Below, in pieces: positions 8,424-17,238 of a stretch of 64,000 nt of DNA. The notes beneath the pieces are model-generated. The model had not been told where the DNA came from. It ran no database searches and worked only from the letters and a program-made list of their open reading frames with translations. A program made the position numbers and the translations under genes. This stretch comes from Labrenzia sp. R4_2 (lineage in GTDB: Bacteria; Pseudomonadota; Alphaproteobacteria; Rhizobiales; Stappiaceae), in assembly GCF_017743865.1 (NCBI RefSeq), contig NZ_JAGHRJ010000002.1, positions 1 to 64,000 on the forward strand. Direction: 5' to 3'. Numbering within the stretch: the stretch's first letter is position 1; each line of letters starts with the position of its first letter.

Positions 8424-9305
8424 ATGACACTTGAACAGCTTAGAGCTTTTTTGGCGGTTGCGCGCATGGGCGGTGTTCGCAAGGCCGCCGAACAGATGAA
8501 CATCTCACAGCCGGCCATTTCTGCCCGTATTTCCAGCCTGGAGGACTATCTCGGCACGCGCCTCTTCAGCCGCGAAACAACTGGGGTCTCGTTGACCGCA
8601 AAGGGCGTGGTTCTGCGGGATTATGCGGAGCAGATCATGGCAATCACGGAGCGCATCAAAGGCGATGTCATGTCCGATGACAGCATCAGCTCCCTGCTCC
8701 GCTTGGGCGTTGCAGAGACCATTGCCCAGACCTGGCTGCCGGATTTTCTTGCAGCGCTTCACACCACGTTTCAGCGGCTGAACATCGAGGTCACGGTCGA
8801 TACATCGTTCAACCTTCGGGAGATGCTGCTCGATCGGGCGCTGGATTTAACCATCCTGATGGGACCAATATCCGAGTACAGTACCGACAACCTGCCGCTT
8901 CCGCCCTTTGATCTCGGCTGGTACAGGCCATTGGATCTTGAAGAGCCGGACCTCTCCCAAGTGCCGGTCATTACCTACAACCGCAGCTCCCGCCCCTACA
9001 GGGAACTCGTTCAAAAGCTGCGCGATCTTTATGGCATTTCGACGCAAGTTTTCCCGACAAACTCCCTGTCGACCGGGTTTGAAATGGTTGCGTCCGGGAT
9101 CGGCGTCGGCATCCTGCCCAGTGTACTAGGGCGCCGCTTGGTAGCCGAAGGCCGGATTGCGTCATTTGATCCCGGCTGGCAACCAAGCCCACTGGTGTTC
9201 ACGGCAACCTATGTCGGGGAGCCGCGCAACGAGTTGATTGCTAGGGCGGCGAAAATTGCGCAAGAGATCAGCATCAGCCATGCAAAACAATTCAACGATG
9301 CCTGA
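8424..9305 (+). CDS. LysR-family transcriptional regulator
   Basis: A 293-residue regulator. The N-terminal winged helix-turn-helix covers about residues 1-60, with AAEQMNISQPAISARISSLEDYLGTRLF as the recognition region. The remaining part is a type 2 periplasmic-binding-like effector domain. An upstream in-frame TTG at 8409 exists, but the family normally begins with MTLEQLRAFLAV, so the ATG at 8424 is preferred. It is divergent from the DUF1445-TRAP-DUF2848 operon, the usual arrangement for a LysR activator and its target. The inducer is probably the TRAP substrate or its first metabolite. Confidence 0.93.
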   Translation: MTLEQLRAFLAVARMGGVRKAAEQMNISQPAISARISSLEDYLGTRLFSRETTGVSLTAKGVVLRDYAEQIMAITERIKGDVMSDDSISSLLRLGVAETIAQTWLPDFLAALHTTFQRLNIEVTVDTSFNLREMLLDRALDLTILMGPISEYSTDNLPLPPFDLGWYRPLDLEEPDLSQVPVITYNRSSRPYRELVQKLRDLYGISTQVFPTNSLSTGFEMVASGIGVGILPSVLGRRLVAEGRIASFDPGWQPSPLVFTATYVGEPRNELIARAAKIAQEISISHAKQFNDA

Positions 9306-9371
9306 CGTTACCTTAGGGTCTGGCCCAAATGGCACCTCAGACGTTCATTCGTCTCATTCTTGACGCCCAAG

Positions 9372-10133
9372 CTAGTGTATCACCTGTTCCGCAGACAGCA
9401 TCTCTTTGAGAAACGGCTCGACAACGCCCTTAAGGGTTTTCGCCGGCAGCCGATGCCCGCACTCGAGAACCTTCAAGACCACCTTCCCGCCCGAGTTTTC
9501 AAGCGCCACCGAGAATGCTTCGGCTTGTGCAACAGGCGCCCGGTCATCATGGCGGCCATGCAACAGCAGCGTTTCAGTGGTGATTTTGTCAGCATGAAAC
9601 AAGGCGGACCGTTCGCGAAACGCTTGCGCCGACTGCCCAGCCTCCGTCTCAATTGCTATCCGCAGCCCATCCGCGCAATCCATATGAAACGCGTTGAGAT
9701 CATACACGCCGCTTGAGAGGACCACCGCTCGCAATCCGTCATACCGGGCGGCAACCATACCGGCTGCGACAGCGCCCCGGCTGTGGCCGTAAAGAACAAT
9801 GCGCCCCGGGTCGATAGATGGTTGATTTTTCAACGCGTTTAATGCGGCAATGATCGCATCTTGGGTGTTGGGACCACTAAAATCACATGGACCAGCAGAA
9901 GCCCCGAATCCGGGTTGAGACACAGCTGCTGCGGTGACGTTCATGGTAACGGCAAACCTGCTTAGGGTTCCCCGGTCCACGAGTTCGCGAGCGCCGGTCA
10001 ATTGACCTTCCTGGTTGCCATGCACGAACAAGATCGCACCAGCCGGCTCACCGCTTCCGATGGGATGCGCCTGAAACAGTTCCATCGCGGCGCCGTCGCC
10101 GCGGTCGATGATATGATGATTTATGGTCGTCAT
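9372..10133 (-). CDS. Alpha/beta hydrolase, prolyl-oligopeptidase/dienelactone-hydrolase type
   Basis: A cytoplasmic alpha/beta hydrolase of about 253 residues with no signal peptide. The nucleophile is the serine of GHSRG near residue 115, the acid is in GRHDDRAP, and the histidine is in CGHRLP near the C-terminus, giving a complete triad. An oxyanion-side phrase FVHGNQEGQ lies near residue 40. The substrate cannot be assigned. The ATG at 10133 has GGGGA upstream; an in-frame TTG at 10145 is weaker. It stands alone between two gaps and is convergent with the LysR gene. Confidence 0.82.
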   Translation of the reverse strand: MTTINHHIIDRGDGAAMELFQAHPIGSGEPAGAILFVHGNQEGQLTGARELVDRGTLSRFAVTMNVTAAAVSQPGFGASAGPCDFSGPNTQDAIIAALNALKNQPSIDPGRIVLYGHSRGAVAAGMVAARYDGLRAVVLSSGVYDLNAFHMDCADGLRIAIETEAGQSAQAFRERSALFHADKITTETLLLHGRHDDRAPVAQAEAFSVALENSGGKVVLKVLECGHRLPAKTLKGVVEPFLKEMLSAEQVIH

Positions 10134-10226
10134 GATGATCCCCAATCACCGCTTGGATCAGGATAAAAGCCTGAAACACCATGTCAACAAACACGCCCGG
10201 GCGGGATCACCATAACGCTCGCTCTT

Positions 10227-11096
10227 CTAGATCGTTTCGCCGATCCAGCTCCTGATTGCCGCGGTCAACCGGTCAGGGGCATCATGTTGAACAAAATGGT
10301 CGACGCCGGACCAGGCCCGAAGGGTCAAACTACCCTCCACGTACTCCCACAAACTGTTATGGCCCGCGGTTAGGACATAAGGGTCTTCTGTCCCATGGAC
10401 TACAAGAACCGGCACTTTGATTGGGGGCGGGATATCGGAGCGTTCGGTGTAAGGTTCGGCAGGAAAACACACCCGGTAATAGTTGAGCATACCTGTGCGA
10501 TTGGACTTTTCCATCGCAGCCATATGGCGGGTGCGGAACGCTGGATCACGGATCCAGGTGGAGAGCCGGTCGAAATCCAGTTTGGATTCAGATCCCGACT
10601 GCTGGAACACCCGCGCATATCCGCTTGCCTGTTGTTGATCCGGATTGTTGGCAAGTTCGCGTGCAATGGCCCAGGGATGCGGTAGGTTGACAATCCCGAG
10701 GCGCTGCACCCGGTCTGGAAACAGCATCGCCGTTTGCCAGGCGACAAAACCGCCCCAGTCATGACCGATGACGACAGCGTCGCTCTCACCGCAGGCGTCT
10801 ATGACGGCACAGACATCTGAGGCCAGGGTTTCCGGTGTGTAGGCAGATGGATCTTCCGGATGATCGGAGAGATTGAACCCCCGAAGGTCCATGGCAACGG
10901 TGCGGTGGGTCTTTGACAAAGCCTCCATTTGTTGCCACCAGGTGAGCCAGTGGTCCGGGAACCCATGGATAAACACGACCAAGGGCCCTTCGCCTGCGCT
11001 GACAAAATGGATTTTGGTGCCGTTATTTTCGGCAAAATGATGGCTGACCCGAGCCTCAAAGGCGGCCAACTTGGCTTCGTTGTTAACTGGAGACAT
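10227..11096 (-). CDS. Alpha/beta hydrolase, epoxide hydrolase / haloacetate dehalogenase-like
   Basis: A 289-residue alpha/beta hydrolase. The HGFPDHWLTWW motif supplies the oxyanion region, and the nucleophile is the aspartate of GHDWGG near residue 107, as in epoxide hydrolases and haloalkane dehalogenases. The catalytic acid is probably in HGTEDPYV, and the base histidine is in WSGVDHFVQHD near the end. The aspartate nucleophile argues against an esterase. The MFS gene ends one base before its start, so it is co-transcribed with that transporter and probably with the thiolase upstream. The natural substrate is unknown. Confidence 0.85.
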   Translation of the reverse strand: MSPVNNEAKLAAFEARVSHHFAENNGTKIHFVSAGEGPLVVFIHGFPDHWLTWWQQMEALSKTHRTVAMDLRGFNLSDHPEDPSAYTPETLASDVCAVIDACGESDAVVIGHDWGGFVAWQTAMLFPDRVQRLGIVNLPHPWAIARELANNPDQQQASGYARVFQQSGSESKLDFDRLSTWIRDPAFRTRHMAAMEKSNRTGMLNYYRVCFPAEPYTERSDIPPPIKVPVLVVHGTEDPYVLTAGHNSLWEYVEGSLTLRAWSGVDHFVQHDAPDRLTAAIRSWIGETI

Positions 11097-11097
11097 T

Positions 11098-12267
11098 TTA
11101 TCCTCTTGCTGTTTGAAAATTGTTTTTGGTGAGGTGTCCGAGCCATACGGCCAACAGGCAACCGGTCAACGCAATCGCGGTTCCTATGGCTGGCGCAGAT
11201 GCAATGCCTGAAAGATCCAGTGCGGCAGCGCCGAGCGCAATTCCAAGACCCTGACCAAAGTAAACCATGGATGCATTCAGCGCGAAAACAAAGGTCGCCG
11301 ACGACCCGGCCAAGGCGGCAAGCCGGGCTTGAACAGTCGCGCCGATGGCAAATTGGGCTACAGGTCCAAGGACCACACTCACAAAGATGGTTCCTAGTGC
11401 GATACTGCCGGCCTGTTGAAGTCCAAGCGATGGAACGACAACCGCAAGTGACACAGCCAGGACCAAGAACAGGACTGCAAGCAACGATCGGTTTTGCCCC
11501 ATCGCGTATCTTGCCCCGAGCCTGATCCCGGCAAGACTGCTCAGCCCGGCAATGACTTGAAGCACAGCAATCCCAGGTCCTGAATACCCGGTCAGCGAGC
11601 GGATAATCGGTCCCAGCAGCCCCACCAGTGTAAACAAGGCCGTGGAGGCAATCAGCATGATCCCGAGGTGAGCCACGATGGACGCACCAACAGGCTCATG
11701 GCCCCCGGCGGTAGGCTGCTGCATCGGAATTTTGGAGGGCACACTTATCAAAACCAGCGCGAAGGCGATGGCAGAGACAATACCCGTTGCAGCGAAACAG
11801 GCCTGCCATCCGATGGTATTCCCGAGTATGGATCCAACCGGAATGCCGATGATCATGGCAAGAGGAATCCCGGCGTAGACCTTGGCAACAGCCGCCGGTC
11901 TGCCGCTGTCGGTAGCGCCAGCTGAAGCAATCGCGGTTGCCAGCGGAAAAGCCAGTGCACCAACCCCTCCAACCAAGACCCTTGAGACCATCAGCGCGCC
12001 ATACCCCGGCACTACAGCCGAAAGACCGTTGAGGACCGTCATCAACATCAAGACCGTCAGCAGGAGGGGCTTGCGGGGAAGAGATGATGTCAGTTTGGCA
12101 AGGACCGGACCGCAAATCGCGCAGGCAATTGCAAAACCGGACTGAAGCGCGGCAGCTTCGCCGACGGTGACACCAAGACTTGCAGCCATTGGCACCAAGG
12201 CGCCGGAGAACGCAAAAGCACCCATCGTGAACGCAAACGGGCACAACAAGAGAGCAAGGCTCATCAT
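11098..12267 (-). CDS. Major facilitator superfamily transporter
   Basis: A 389-residue inner-membrane protein with about 12 hydrophobic segments, typical of the DHA1/AraJ drug or sugar exporter group. Motif A-like and antiporter-like glycine patterns are seen, for example GALAFPLATAIASAGATDSGR in the first half and IIGIPVGSILGNTIGW at segment 5. The proline-glycine context in segment 5 is common in proton antiporters. It lies between the thiolase and the epoxide-hydrolase-like gene, all read leftward. Export or uptake of the compound handled by the hydrolase is possible; direction cannot be judged. Confidence 0.88.
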   Translation of the reverse strand: MMSLALLLCPFAFTMGAFAFSGALVPMAASLGVTVGEAAALQSGFAIACAICGPVLAKLTSSLPRKPLLLTVLMLMTVLNGLSAVVPGYGALMVSRVLVGGVGALAFPLATAIASAGATDSGRPAAVAKVYAGIPLAMIIGIPVGSILGNTIGWQACFAATGIVSAIAFALVLISVPSKIPMQQPTAGGHEPVGASIVAHLGIMLIASTALFTLVGLLGPIIRSLTGYSGPGIAVLQVIAGLSSLAGIRLGARYAMGQNRSLLAVLFLVLAVSLAVVVPSLGLQQAGSIALGTIFVSVVLGPVAQFAIGATVQARLAALAGSSATFVFALNASMVYFGQGLGIALGAAALDLSGIASAPAIGTAIALTGCLLAVWLGHLTKNNFQTARG

Positions 12268-12379
12268 AAGAAGTTATTCCTGTTTTCTTCCCAAAGCTCG
12301 CCGTACCACCCGGCCGCAACAGGCGGGTGTTTCTGCCGGCAAGTTTTGGAATAGGGATTTGAAAAACGAAGCGCTGCGT

Positions 12380-13573
12380 TTACGGCAGTTGAGTTGCGAT
12401 CGCAGTTGCTTCACCGCCCCCAATACACAGGGATGCGATGCCCTTTTTGAGCCCGCGCGCCTTCAGGGCATGAATCAGTGTGACCACGATACGGGCTCCG
12501 GTCGCTCCAATGGGGTGCCCGAGAGCACAAGCGCCGCCGTTCACATTGAGTTTGCCGCGCGGGATCCCCAATTCCTTGGCAGCGGCCATCGCGACGACGG
12601 CGAAGGCTTCATTGATTTCAAACAAATCCACGTCTTCAACCGTCCAGCCGATCTGTTTGATCAGTTTCTGAATGGCAGGAATTGGTGCTGTCGTGAACCA
12701 TTCCGGCGCTTGGGCGTGAGTCGCATGACCAACAATGTGGGCCAGGATGGGCATTTCATGCTCTTGTGCCGTTTCGCTGCTGGTGAGCACCAAAGCTGCC
12801 GCGCCATCTGCATTGGCGGACGAACTCGCTGCCGTGATAGTTCCATTCCCCCCAAAGGCTGCCCGCAAATCCGGTATCTTGGCGGAGTTGATCTGCGGGG
12901 GGCGCTCATCCTTTTTAATAAGGATGGTTCCCTTTCGCGTCTGGACCGGGACAGGCGCGATTTCCGATGCAAAGCTTCCATTGGCAACGGCAGATTGCGC
13001 CCGTTCCAGCGTTTCCATGGCATAGCCATCCTGGTCAGACCGGCTAAACTGGAACTTTTCCGCAGTTGCCTCGCCAAAGGCTCCCATCGGCCTGCCGGTC
13101 TCATAAGCATCTTCAAGACCGTCCCGCATCATGTGATCGATGACTTCCGCAGACCCAGCCTTTCGCCCCCCGCGCATCTCAGGAAGCAGAAACGGGGCCC
13201 GCGACATTGATTCCATGCCGCCGGCGACCACGACATCGGCAGATCCGGCCTTGAGAAGGTCATGGCCAAGCATGACCGATTTCATGCCGGACCCGCAGAC
13301 CTTGTTGATGGTTGTCGCGCAGCAAGAACCAGGCAGACCGGCCGCACGCGCCGCCTGACGTGCGGGTGCTTGCCCGAGGCCTGCGGGCAAGACGCATCCC
13401 ATAAGGGCCTCGTCAACCAGATCACCAGAAACCCCAGCATCCTTGAGAGCCGCCGATATCGCGGTTGCTCCGAGTTGCGGGGAAGGCACAGACGCCAATG
13501 CCCCCATGAAGCCCCCCAACGGTGTTCTCCGTGCTGCGCTGATGACGATTGGGCTGTCTTGAGTAAGCGGCAT
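12380..13573 (-). CDS. Acetyl-CoA acyltransferase / thiolase
   Basis: A 397-residue thiolase that joins or splits acyl-CoA units. The active residues are all present: C93 in NKVCGSGMK (acyl carrier), H353 in GHPIGATGAR, and C383 in CIGGGEA near the C-terminus. GGMESMS near residue 120 is another family block. Both a biosynthetic acetoacetyl-CoA thiolase and a degradative 3-ketoacyl-CoA thiolase are possible. The ATG at 13573 is chosen because AGAGG lies upstream; an extension to 13603 would run into an operator. A divergent TetR gene and paired palindromes suggest repression by an acyl or aromatic ligand. Confidence 0.92.
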   Translation of the reverse strand: MPLTQDSPIVISAARRTPLGGFMGALASVPSPQLGATAISAALKDAGVSGDLVDEALMGCVLPAGLGQAPARQAARAAGLPGSCCATTINKVCGSGMKSVMLGHDLLKAGSADVVVAGGMESMSRAPFLLPEMRGGRKAGSAEVIDHMMRDGLEDAYETGRPMGAFGEATAEKFQFSRSDQDGYAMETLERAQSAVANGSFASEIAPVPVQTRKGTILIKKDERPPQINSAKIPDLRAAFGGNGTITAASSSANADGAAALVLTSSETAQEHEMPILAHIVGHATHAQAPEWFTTAPIPAIQKLIKQIGWTVEDVDLFEINEAFAVVAMAAAKELGIPRGKLNVNGGACALGHPIGATGARIVVTLIHALKARGLKKGIASLCIGGGEATAIATQLP

Positions 13574-13604
13574 GATCTGAACCTCTATCTGAATTTCACG
13601 CATA

Positions 13605-13653
13605 GATTATGATCGTATTCTTTATTGTCAACAAAAAGATTATGACTATAATC
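13605..13653. promoter_or_regulatory. Paired TetR-type operator candidates
   Basis: GATTAT-GACT-ATAATC at 13638-13653 is a perfect inverted repeat with a four-base centre. A degenerate copy, GATTAT-GATC-GTATTC, lies at 13605-13620, exactly 33 bases away, about three DNA turns. They fill the gap between the thiolase and the divergent TetR gene, so one dimer pair could repress both. The region is also strongly AT-rich compared with its surroundings. Confidence 0.7.
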
Positions 13654-13678
13654 AAAGTCAGTTGATGGAGATTTTCTG

Positions 13679-14239
13679 ATGAGAGTGAGCCGCGAAGATG
13701 CGCGCGAAAACAGGGCACGGGTTGTTGAGACAGCCAGCCAAATGTTTCGCCAACACGGGTTCGACGGTATTGGCATTGCCGGCTTGATGAAGGCATCAGG
13801 CCTTACAAATGGCGCGTTTTACAAACAATTCGCCAGCAAGGACGCCTTGATGGCCGAAGCCACCGCGCATGCCTTGGCTGAAAACCTGGACCACTGGCGT
13901 CGAAGCATTGCCGAAGATACGTCAGGCTCTTCGAAAGATGCTATTGCGCGCTGGTATTTGTCCGACACCCACGTAGACGCTCGCGGGACCGGCTGCGCCT
14001 ATGCAGCCCTTGCCGGAGATGCGCCGAGGCAGACCAAGGAAGTCCGTCTAGCTTTTGACGAAGCCTTACGCGAAACGGCCGCACTTGTTTCGGGGAAAGA
14101 CGAAACCACGCCCCTCTCCGACCAAGAAGATGCCTTGAGGTTCATCTCCCAAATGGTTGGCGCCCTCGTATTGGTACGGGCAACCGAAGATCCGGATCTC
14201 AAGGCAGCACTACTGAAGGCCGCCGGAAAAACAGAATAG
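13679..14239 (+). CDS. TetR-family transcriptional regulator
   Basis: A 186-residue repressor-type regulator. The helix-turn-helix lies near residues 12-58 and contains ETASQMFRQHGFDGIGIAGLMKASGLTNGAFYKQFASKDALM, split here by the usual TetR landmarks: FRQHGF, ASGLTNGAFYKQF and KDALM. The C-terminal ligand and dimer domain includes GTGCAYAALAGD, a phrase common in the TetR_C subgroup related to AcuR/NemR-like regulators. It is divergent from the thiolase-MFS-hydrolase genes and flanked by two palindromes. It probably autoregulates and controls that operon; the ligand is unknown. Confidence 0.9.
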   Translation: MRVSREDARENRARVVETASQMFRQHGFDGIGIAGLMKASGLTNGAFYKQFASKDALMAEATAHALAENLDHWRRSIAEDTSGSSKDAIARWYLSDTHVDARGTGCAYAALAGDAPRQTKEVRLAFDEALRETAALVSGKDETTPLSDQEDALRFISQMVGALVLVRATEDPDLKAALLKAAGKTE

Positions 14240-14249
14240 TTACTTAAAT

Positions 14250-14711
14250 TTAGTCCTCGAAACCGGAAGACCGGCCCCGCAGCTTCTTGACCTGACCACG
14301 TTGTTTCTTGGCATCGAGCCGTCTGCGTTTGGAGCCAAGTGTTGGTTTGGTCGCTTTTCGGGGCTTGGGCTTTTCGGTCGCCCGTTTCAATAGATCAATC
14401 AACCGAGCCAGCGCATCTTCGCGGTTGCGCTCCCGGGTCCTGTGCCGGTCCGCCTGGAGAATGATTTCGCCATATTGCGTCAATCGGCTTCCGGCAATCT
14501 TCGCGGCCCGGGTTTTGACGTCGTGCGGCAGCGTCTGGTTGGCCCACAAATTGAACCTCAATTGAACGGCCGTCGACACCTTGTTGACGTTCTGACCGCC
14601 CGGGCCGGACGCCCGAATGAAGTCCTCGTTCAAATCATCCCTTGTGATGTAGAGACGCCCGGTGACCGGAATTCGAGACGACGGTGCTGTCTTGTCTTCA
14701 TCCCCGCTCAT
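14250..14711 (-). CDS. arfB: Peptidyl-tRNA hydrolase ArfB (ribosome rescue factor)
   Basis: A 153-residue protein that frees ribosomes stalled at the end of non-stop messages by hydrolysing peptidyl-tRNA. The catalytic GGQ tripeptide is in SGPGGQNVNKVST near residues 36-48, as in class I release factors. The lysine- and arginine-rich C-terminal tail (KRRRLDAKKQRGQVKKLRG) is the part that enters the empty mRNA channel. No codon-recognition domain is present, so it is not a true release factor. Its start overlaps the rutR stop by ATGA, so it is translated with rutR. Confidence 0.95.
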   Translation of the reverse strand: MSGDEDKTAPSSRIPVTGRLYITRDDLNEDFIRASGPGGQNVNKVSTAVQLRFNLWANQTLPHDVKTRAAKIAGSRLTQYGEIILQADRHRTRERNREDALARLIDLLKRATEKPKPRKATKPTLGSKRRRLDAKKQRGQVKKLRGRSSGFED

Positions 14712-15388
14712 GCGGTCTCGGGCGTTTCTTCAGGCAAACGCAGACCGATGCTTGCCAGGATCTGTTGTGTCACGGCACGCTCGGTTTCCCGCTTGAAATC
14801 CTCGTCGCTCAGATCGTGGCCGGTCAGGGCCCGGATCTGCACAGCAAAATCCGCGTAATGCTGCGTGGTCGCCCAGATGGAGAAGATCAGATGCAACGGC
14901 TCGGTCCTGCTGATCTTGCCCTCCGTAATCCAGCTTTCGATCACCGCCACCTTTTCGGCAACCAGACGCCGGAGATCTGTTTCCAGGATCGGCAGGATTT
15001 GCGGAGCCCCTTGCATCACTTCATTGGCAAACAGGCGCGAGGCTTCGGGGAAATTGGCGGAAATCTCGATTTTCTGGCGAATATAGGCCGCAAGTTCCGT
15101 GGCAGGGTCGCCATCCCGATCAAGAGTTTTGAGAGGCGCCAGCCAAACATCAAGAATATGCGCAAGCGCTGCCGTGTAGATCGCCTCTTTCGATGAAAAA
15201 TAATACAGGAGATTTGATTTCGACATACCGGCTTCGGCGGCGATCCGCTCCACCGTTGCGCCTGAAAACCCGTACCGGGAAAATTCCTTCAAGGCGGCGT
15301 CCAGAATCAGTGTCCTGTTTTTCTCCTGGATCCGGCTCATTCCACCGACCCTTGAACTCGCAGGCACTTGCCCACCGACATCAGCCAT
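14708..15388 (-). CDS. rutR: RutR-like TetR-family pyrimidine regulator
   Basis: A 226-residue TetR protein closely resembling RutR in both domains. The helix-turn-helix reads VERIAAEAGMSKSNLLYYFSSKEAIY, and the ligand domain has ILDVWLAPL, SRLFANEVMQGAP and LIFSIWATTQHYADFA, all characteristic of RutR. Known RutR represses pyrimidine catabolism and is released by uracil or thymine. Its divergent neighbour is a pyrimidine-type catabolic operon, and two sites with the RutR consensus lie between them. A shorter start at 15340 (MSRIQEKNR) is also plausible; 15388 has a GGGG ribosome site. Function is well supported; effector identity is inferred. Confidence 0.9.
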   Translation of the reverse strand: MADVGGQVPASSRVGGMSRIQEKNRTLILDAALKEFSRYGFSGATVERIAAEAGMSKSNLLYYFSSKEAIYTAALAHILDVWLAPLKTLDRDGDPATELAAYIRQKIEISANFPEASRLFANEVMQGAPQILPILETDLRRLVAEKVAVIESWITEGKISRTEPLHLIFSIWATTQHYADFAVQIRALTGHDLSDEDFKRETERAVTQQILASIGLRLPEETPETA

Positions 15389-15535
15389 TTAGCTACCCCG
15401 CACTTGCCCCTTAGAGCGTATTCCCCACAGACAACCGATTTCCTTCAGAAACCAACATCTGCGCCGGCCTTGGCCATGAAAATGCACCAAAGACGGACAT
15501 GATCACAAATTAGTCACACCGGCTGATTTTGCATC

Positions 15536-15551
15536 TTGACCATTTGGTCAA
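15536..15551. promoter_or_regulatory. RutR box 1
   Basis: TTGACCATTTGGTCAA is a perfect 16-base palindrome around its two-base centre and matches the published RutR consensus TTGACCANNTGGTCAA at every fixed base. It lies between rutR and the divergent pyrimidine operon. It is about 148 bases from the rutR start and 330 bases from the aminotransferase start. Confidence 0.9.
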
Positions 15552-15568
15552 AAGCGCCATAGGCTAAA

Positions 15569-15584
15569 TTGACCAGATGGTCAG
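15569..15584. promoter_or_regulatory. RutR box 2
   Basis: TTGACCAGATGGTCAG matches the RutR consensus except for the last base. Its centre is 33 bases from that of box 1, close to three helical turns, so dimers on the two boxes would sit on the same face of the DNA. The following 297 bases up to the aminotransferase start contain no gene I can support and may be a long leader. Confidence 0.85.
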
Positions 15585-15881
15585 AAGGCTAGACGATCCG
15601 GATCGGCGCCGCAATGGGGCAGACGGAACCGGACCAGCCTCAGTCATCACGCAAGAAAGGCCGGAAAACGGTCTGGCCCAAATGGCCGACAGAGGATTTC
15701 GCACCCGGTAAAAGAGGCCAAAGCCCGCGCCAGGTGCACAAGGAACAGCCAGGGGGAGAGGACCCGGCATGTCAGTGAAATTCCTGCTTTGCGCGGGCAG
15801 CTGACCTATGTCTTACTCTCCTCCATAGAAAACAACCAACAGGCGGTTCGCGATACGCGTTAAGAACCGCAAGGAGGACGC

Positions 15882-17225
15882 ATGTCGTCATCGGCATCAG
15901 CAGCATCGAGCCAGGCTGCAACCAACAATCTTGAAGCGTTCTGGATGCCTTACACGGCGAACCGCCAGTTCAAGCAGAACCCGCGGATGTTCGTCGGCGC
16001 GAAGGACATGCACTACACCACCTCCGATGGCCGGCAGGTTTTGGATGGGACAGCGGGTCTATGGTGCTGCAACGCCGGTCACGGCCGCCCGAAGATCGTG
16101 GAAGCGGTCCAGAATCAAGTCGCCGAGATGGACTATGCCCCGGCCTTCCAGATGGGTCATCCGAAGGCATTTGAGCTGGCGGCCCGCCTCACCGCCATGA
16201 TGCCCTCCCCGCTGGATCATGTGTTTTTCACGAACTCCGGGTCTGAGAGCGTCGACACGGCCTTGAAAATCGCACTCGGGTATCAGCGCTCGATCGGTCA
16301 GGGCACACGGACGCGGTTTATCGGCCGCGAGCGCGGCTATCACGGCACCGGTTTCGGCGGGATTTCCGTTGGCGGCATTGTCGCGAACCGCAAGCAGTTC
16401 GGCAATATGCTGAACGGTGTCGACCATCTGCCGCACACTCACGACCTCAGCCGGAATGCCTTTTCCCGCGGGGAGCCGAAAAACGGTGCAGAATATGCCG
16501 AAGAGCTGATCCGTCTAGTCCAGTTGCATGATGCCTCCACGATCGCTGCCGTGATCGTGGAGCCCGTTGCCGGATCGACAGGCGTTCTGATCCCGCCGGT
16601 CGGATATCTGAAGCGTCTGCGTGAAATTTGCGACCAGAACGGCATCCTCCTGATCTTTGACGAAGTGATCACCGGTTTCGGCCGCCTCGGAACGCCGTTT
16701 GCCGTCGACTATTTCGACGTCATTCCGGACATGGTGACGACGGCCAAGGGTATAACCAGCGGCGTGATCCCGATGGGTGCAGTGTTCTGCGCCAAGAAGA
16801 TCTATGACGCGTTCATGGACGGGCCCGATCATCTGATCGAACTCTTCCACGGCTACACCTATTCCGGTCACCCGATTGCCTGTGCAGCCGCTCTGGCGAC
16901 CTTGGATACCTATGAAGAAGAAGGCCTTCTGACCCGAGCGGCAAGCCTGGCCCAATACTGGGAAGACGGCCTGCACTCCCTCAAAGATTGTCCGCACGTC
17001 ATCGACATCCGCAATCTCGGCCTGATTGGGGCGATCGAGCTGACCCCGATTGACGGTGCGCCGACCAAACGGGCGTTCTCCGCTTTCTTGAAAGCCTATG
17101 ACGACGGCATTTTGATCCGCACCACCGGTGACATCATTGCGTTGTCCCCGCCGCTGATCATCTCCGAAGCCCAAATCGACGAGTTGTTCGGCAAATTGCG
17201 GGCCGTCTTGAACGCGATCGACTAA
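15882..17225 (+). CDS. Omega-amino acid (beta-alanine) : pyruvate aminotransferase
   Basis: A 447-residue class III PLP aminotransferase. K279 in TTAKGITSG binds PLP; D250 in LIFDEVITGFGR contacts the pyridine nitrogen; GSESVDTALKIA near residue 110 holds the phosphate. The short WMPYTANRQFK start is typical of beta-alanine-pyruvate transaminases. In the reductive pyrimidine pathway this enzyme removes beta-alanine or 3-aminoisobutyrate as the semialdehyde. It is the first gene of a same-strand series downstream of RutR boxes, which supports that role. A general omega-amine transaminase is the alternative. Confidence 0.92.
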   Translation: MSSSASAASSQAATNNLEAFWMPYTANRQFKQNPRMFVGAKDMHYTTSDGRQVLDGTAGLWCCNAGHGRPKIVEAVQNQVAEMDYAPAFQMGHPKAFELAARLTAMMPSPLDHVFFTNSGSESVDTALKIALGYQRSIGQGTRTRFIGRERGYHGTGFGGISVGGIVANRKQFGNMLNGVDHLPHTHDLSRNAFSRGEPKNGAEYAEELIRLVQLHDASTIAAVIVEPVAGSTGVLIPPVGYLKRLREICDQNGILLIFDEVITGFGRLGTPFAVDYFDVIPDMVTTAKGITSGVIPMGAVFCAKKIYDAFMDGPDHLIELFHGYTYSGHPIACAAALATLDTYEEEGLLTRAASLAQYWEDGLHSLKDCPHVIDIRNLGLIGAIELTPIDGAPTKRAFSAFLKAYDDGILIRTTGDIIALSPPLIISEAQIDELFGKLRAVLNAID

Positions 17226-17238
17226 CGGAAAGCCAGTC

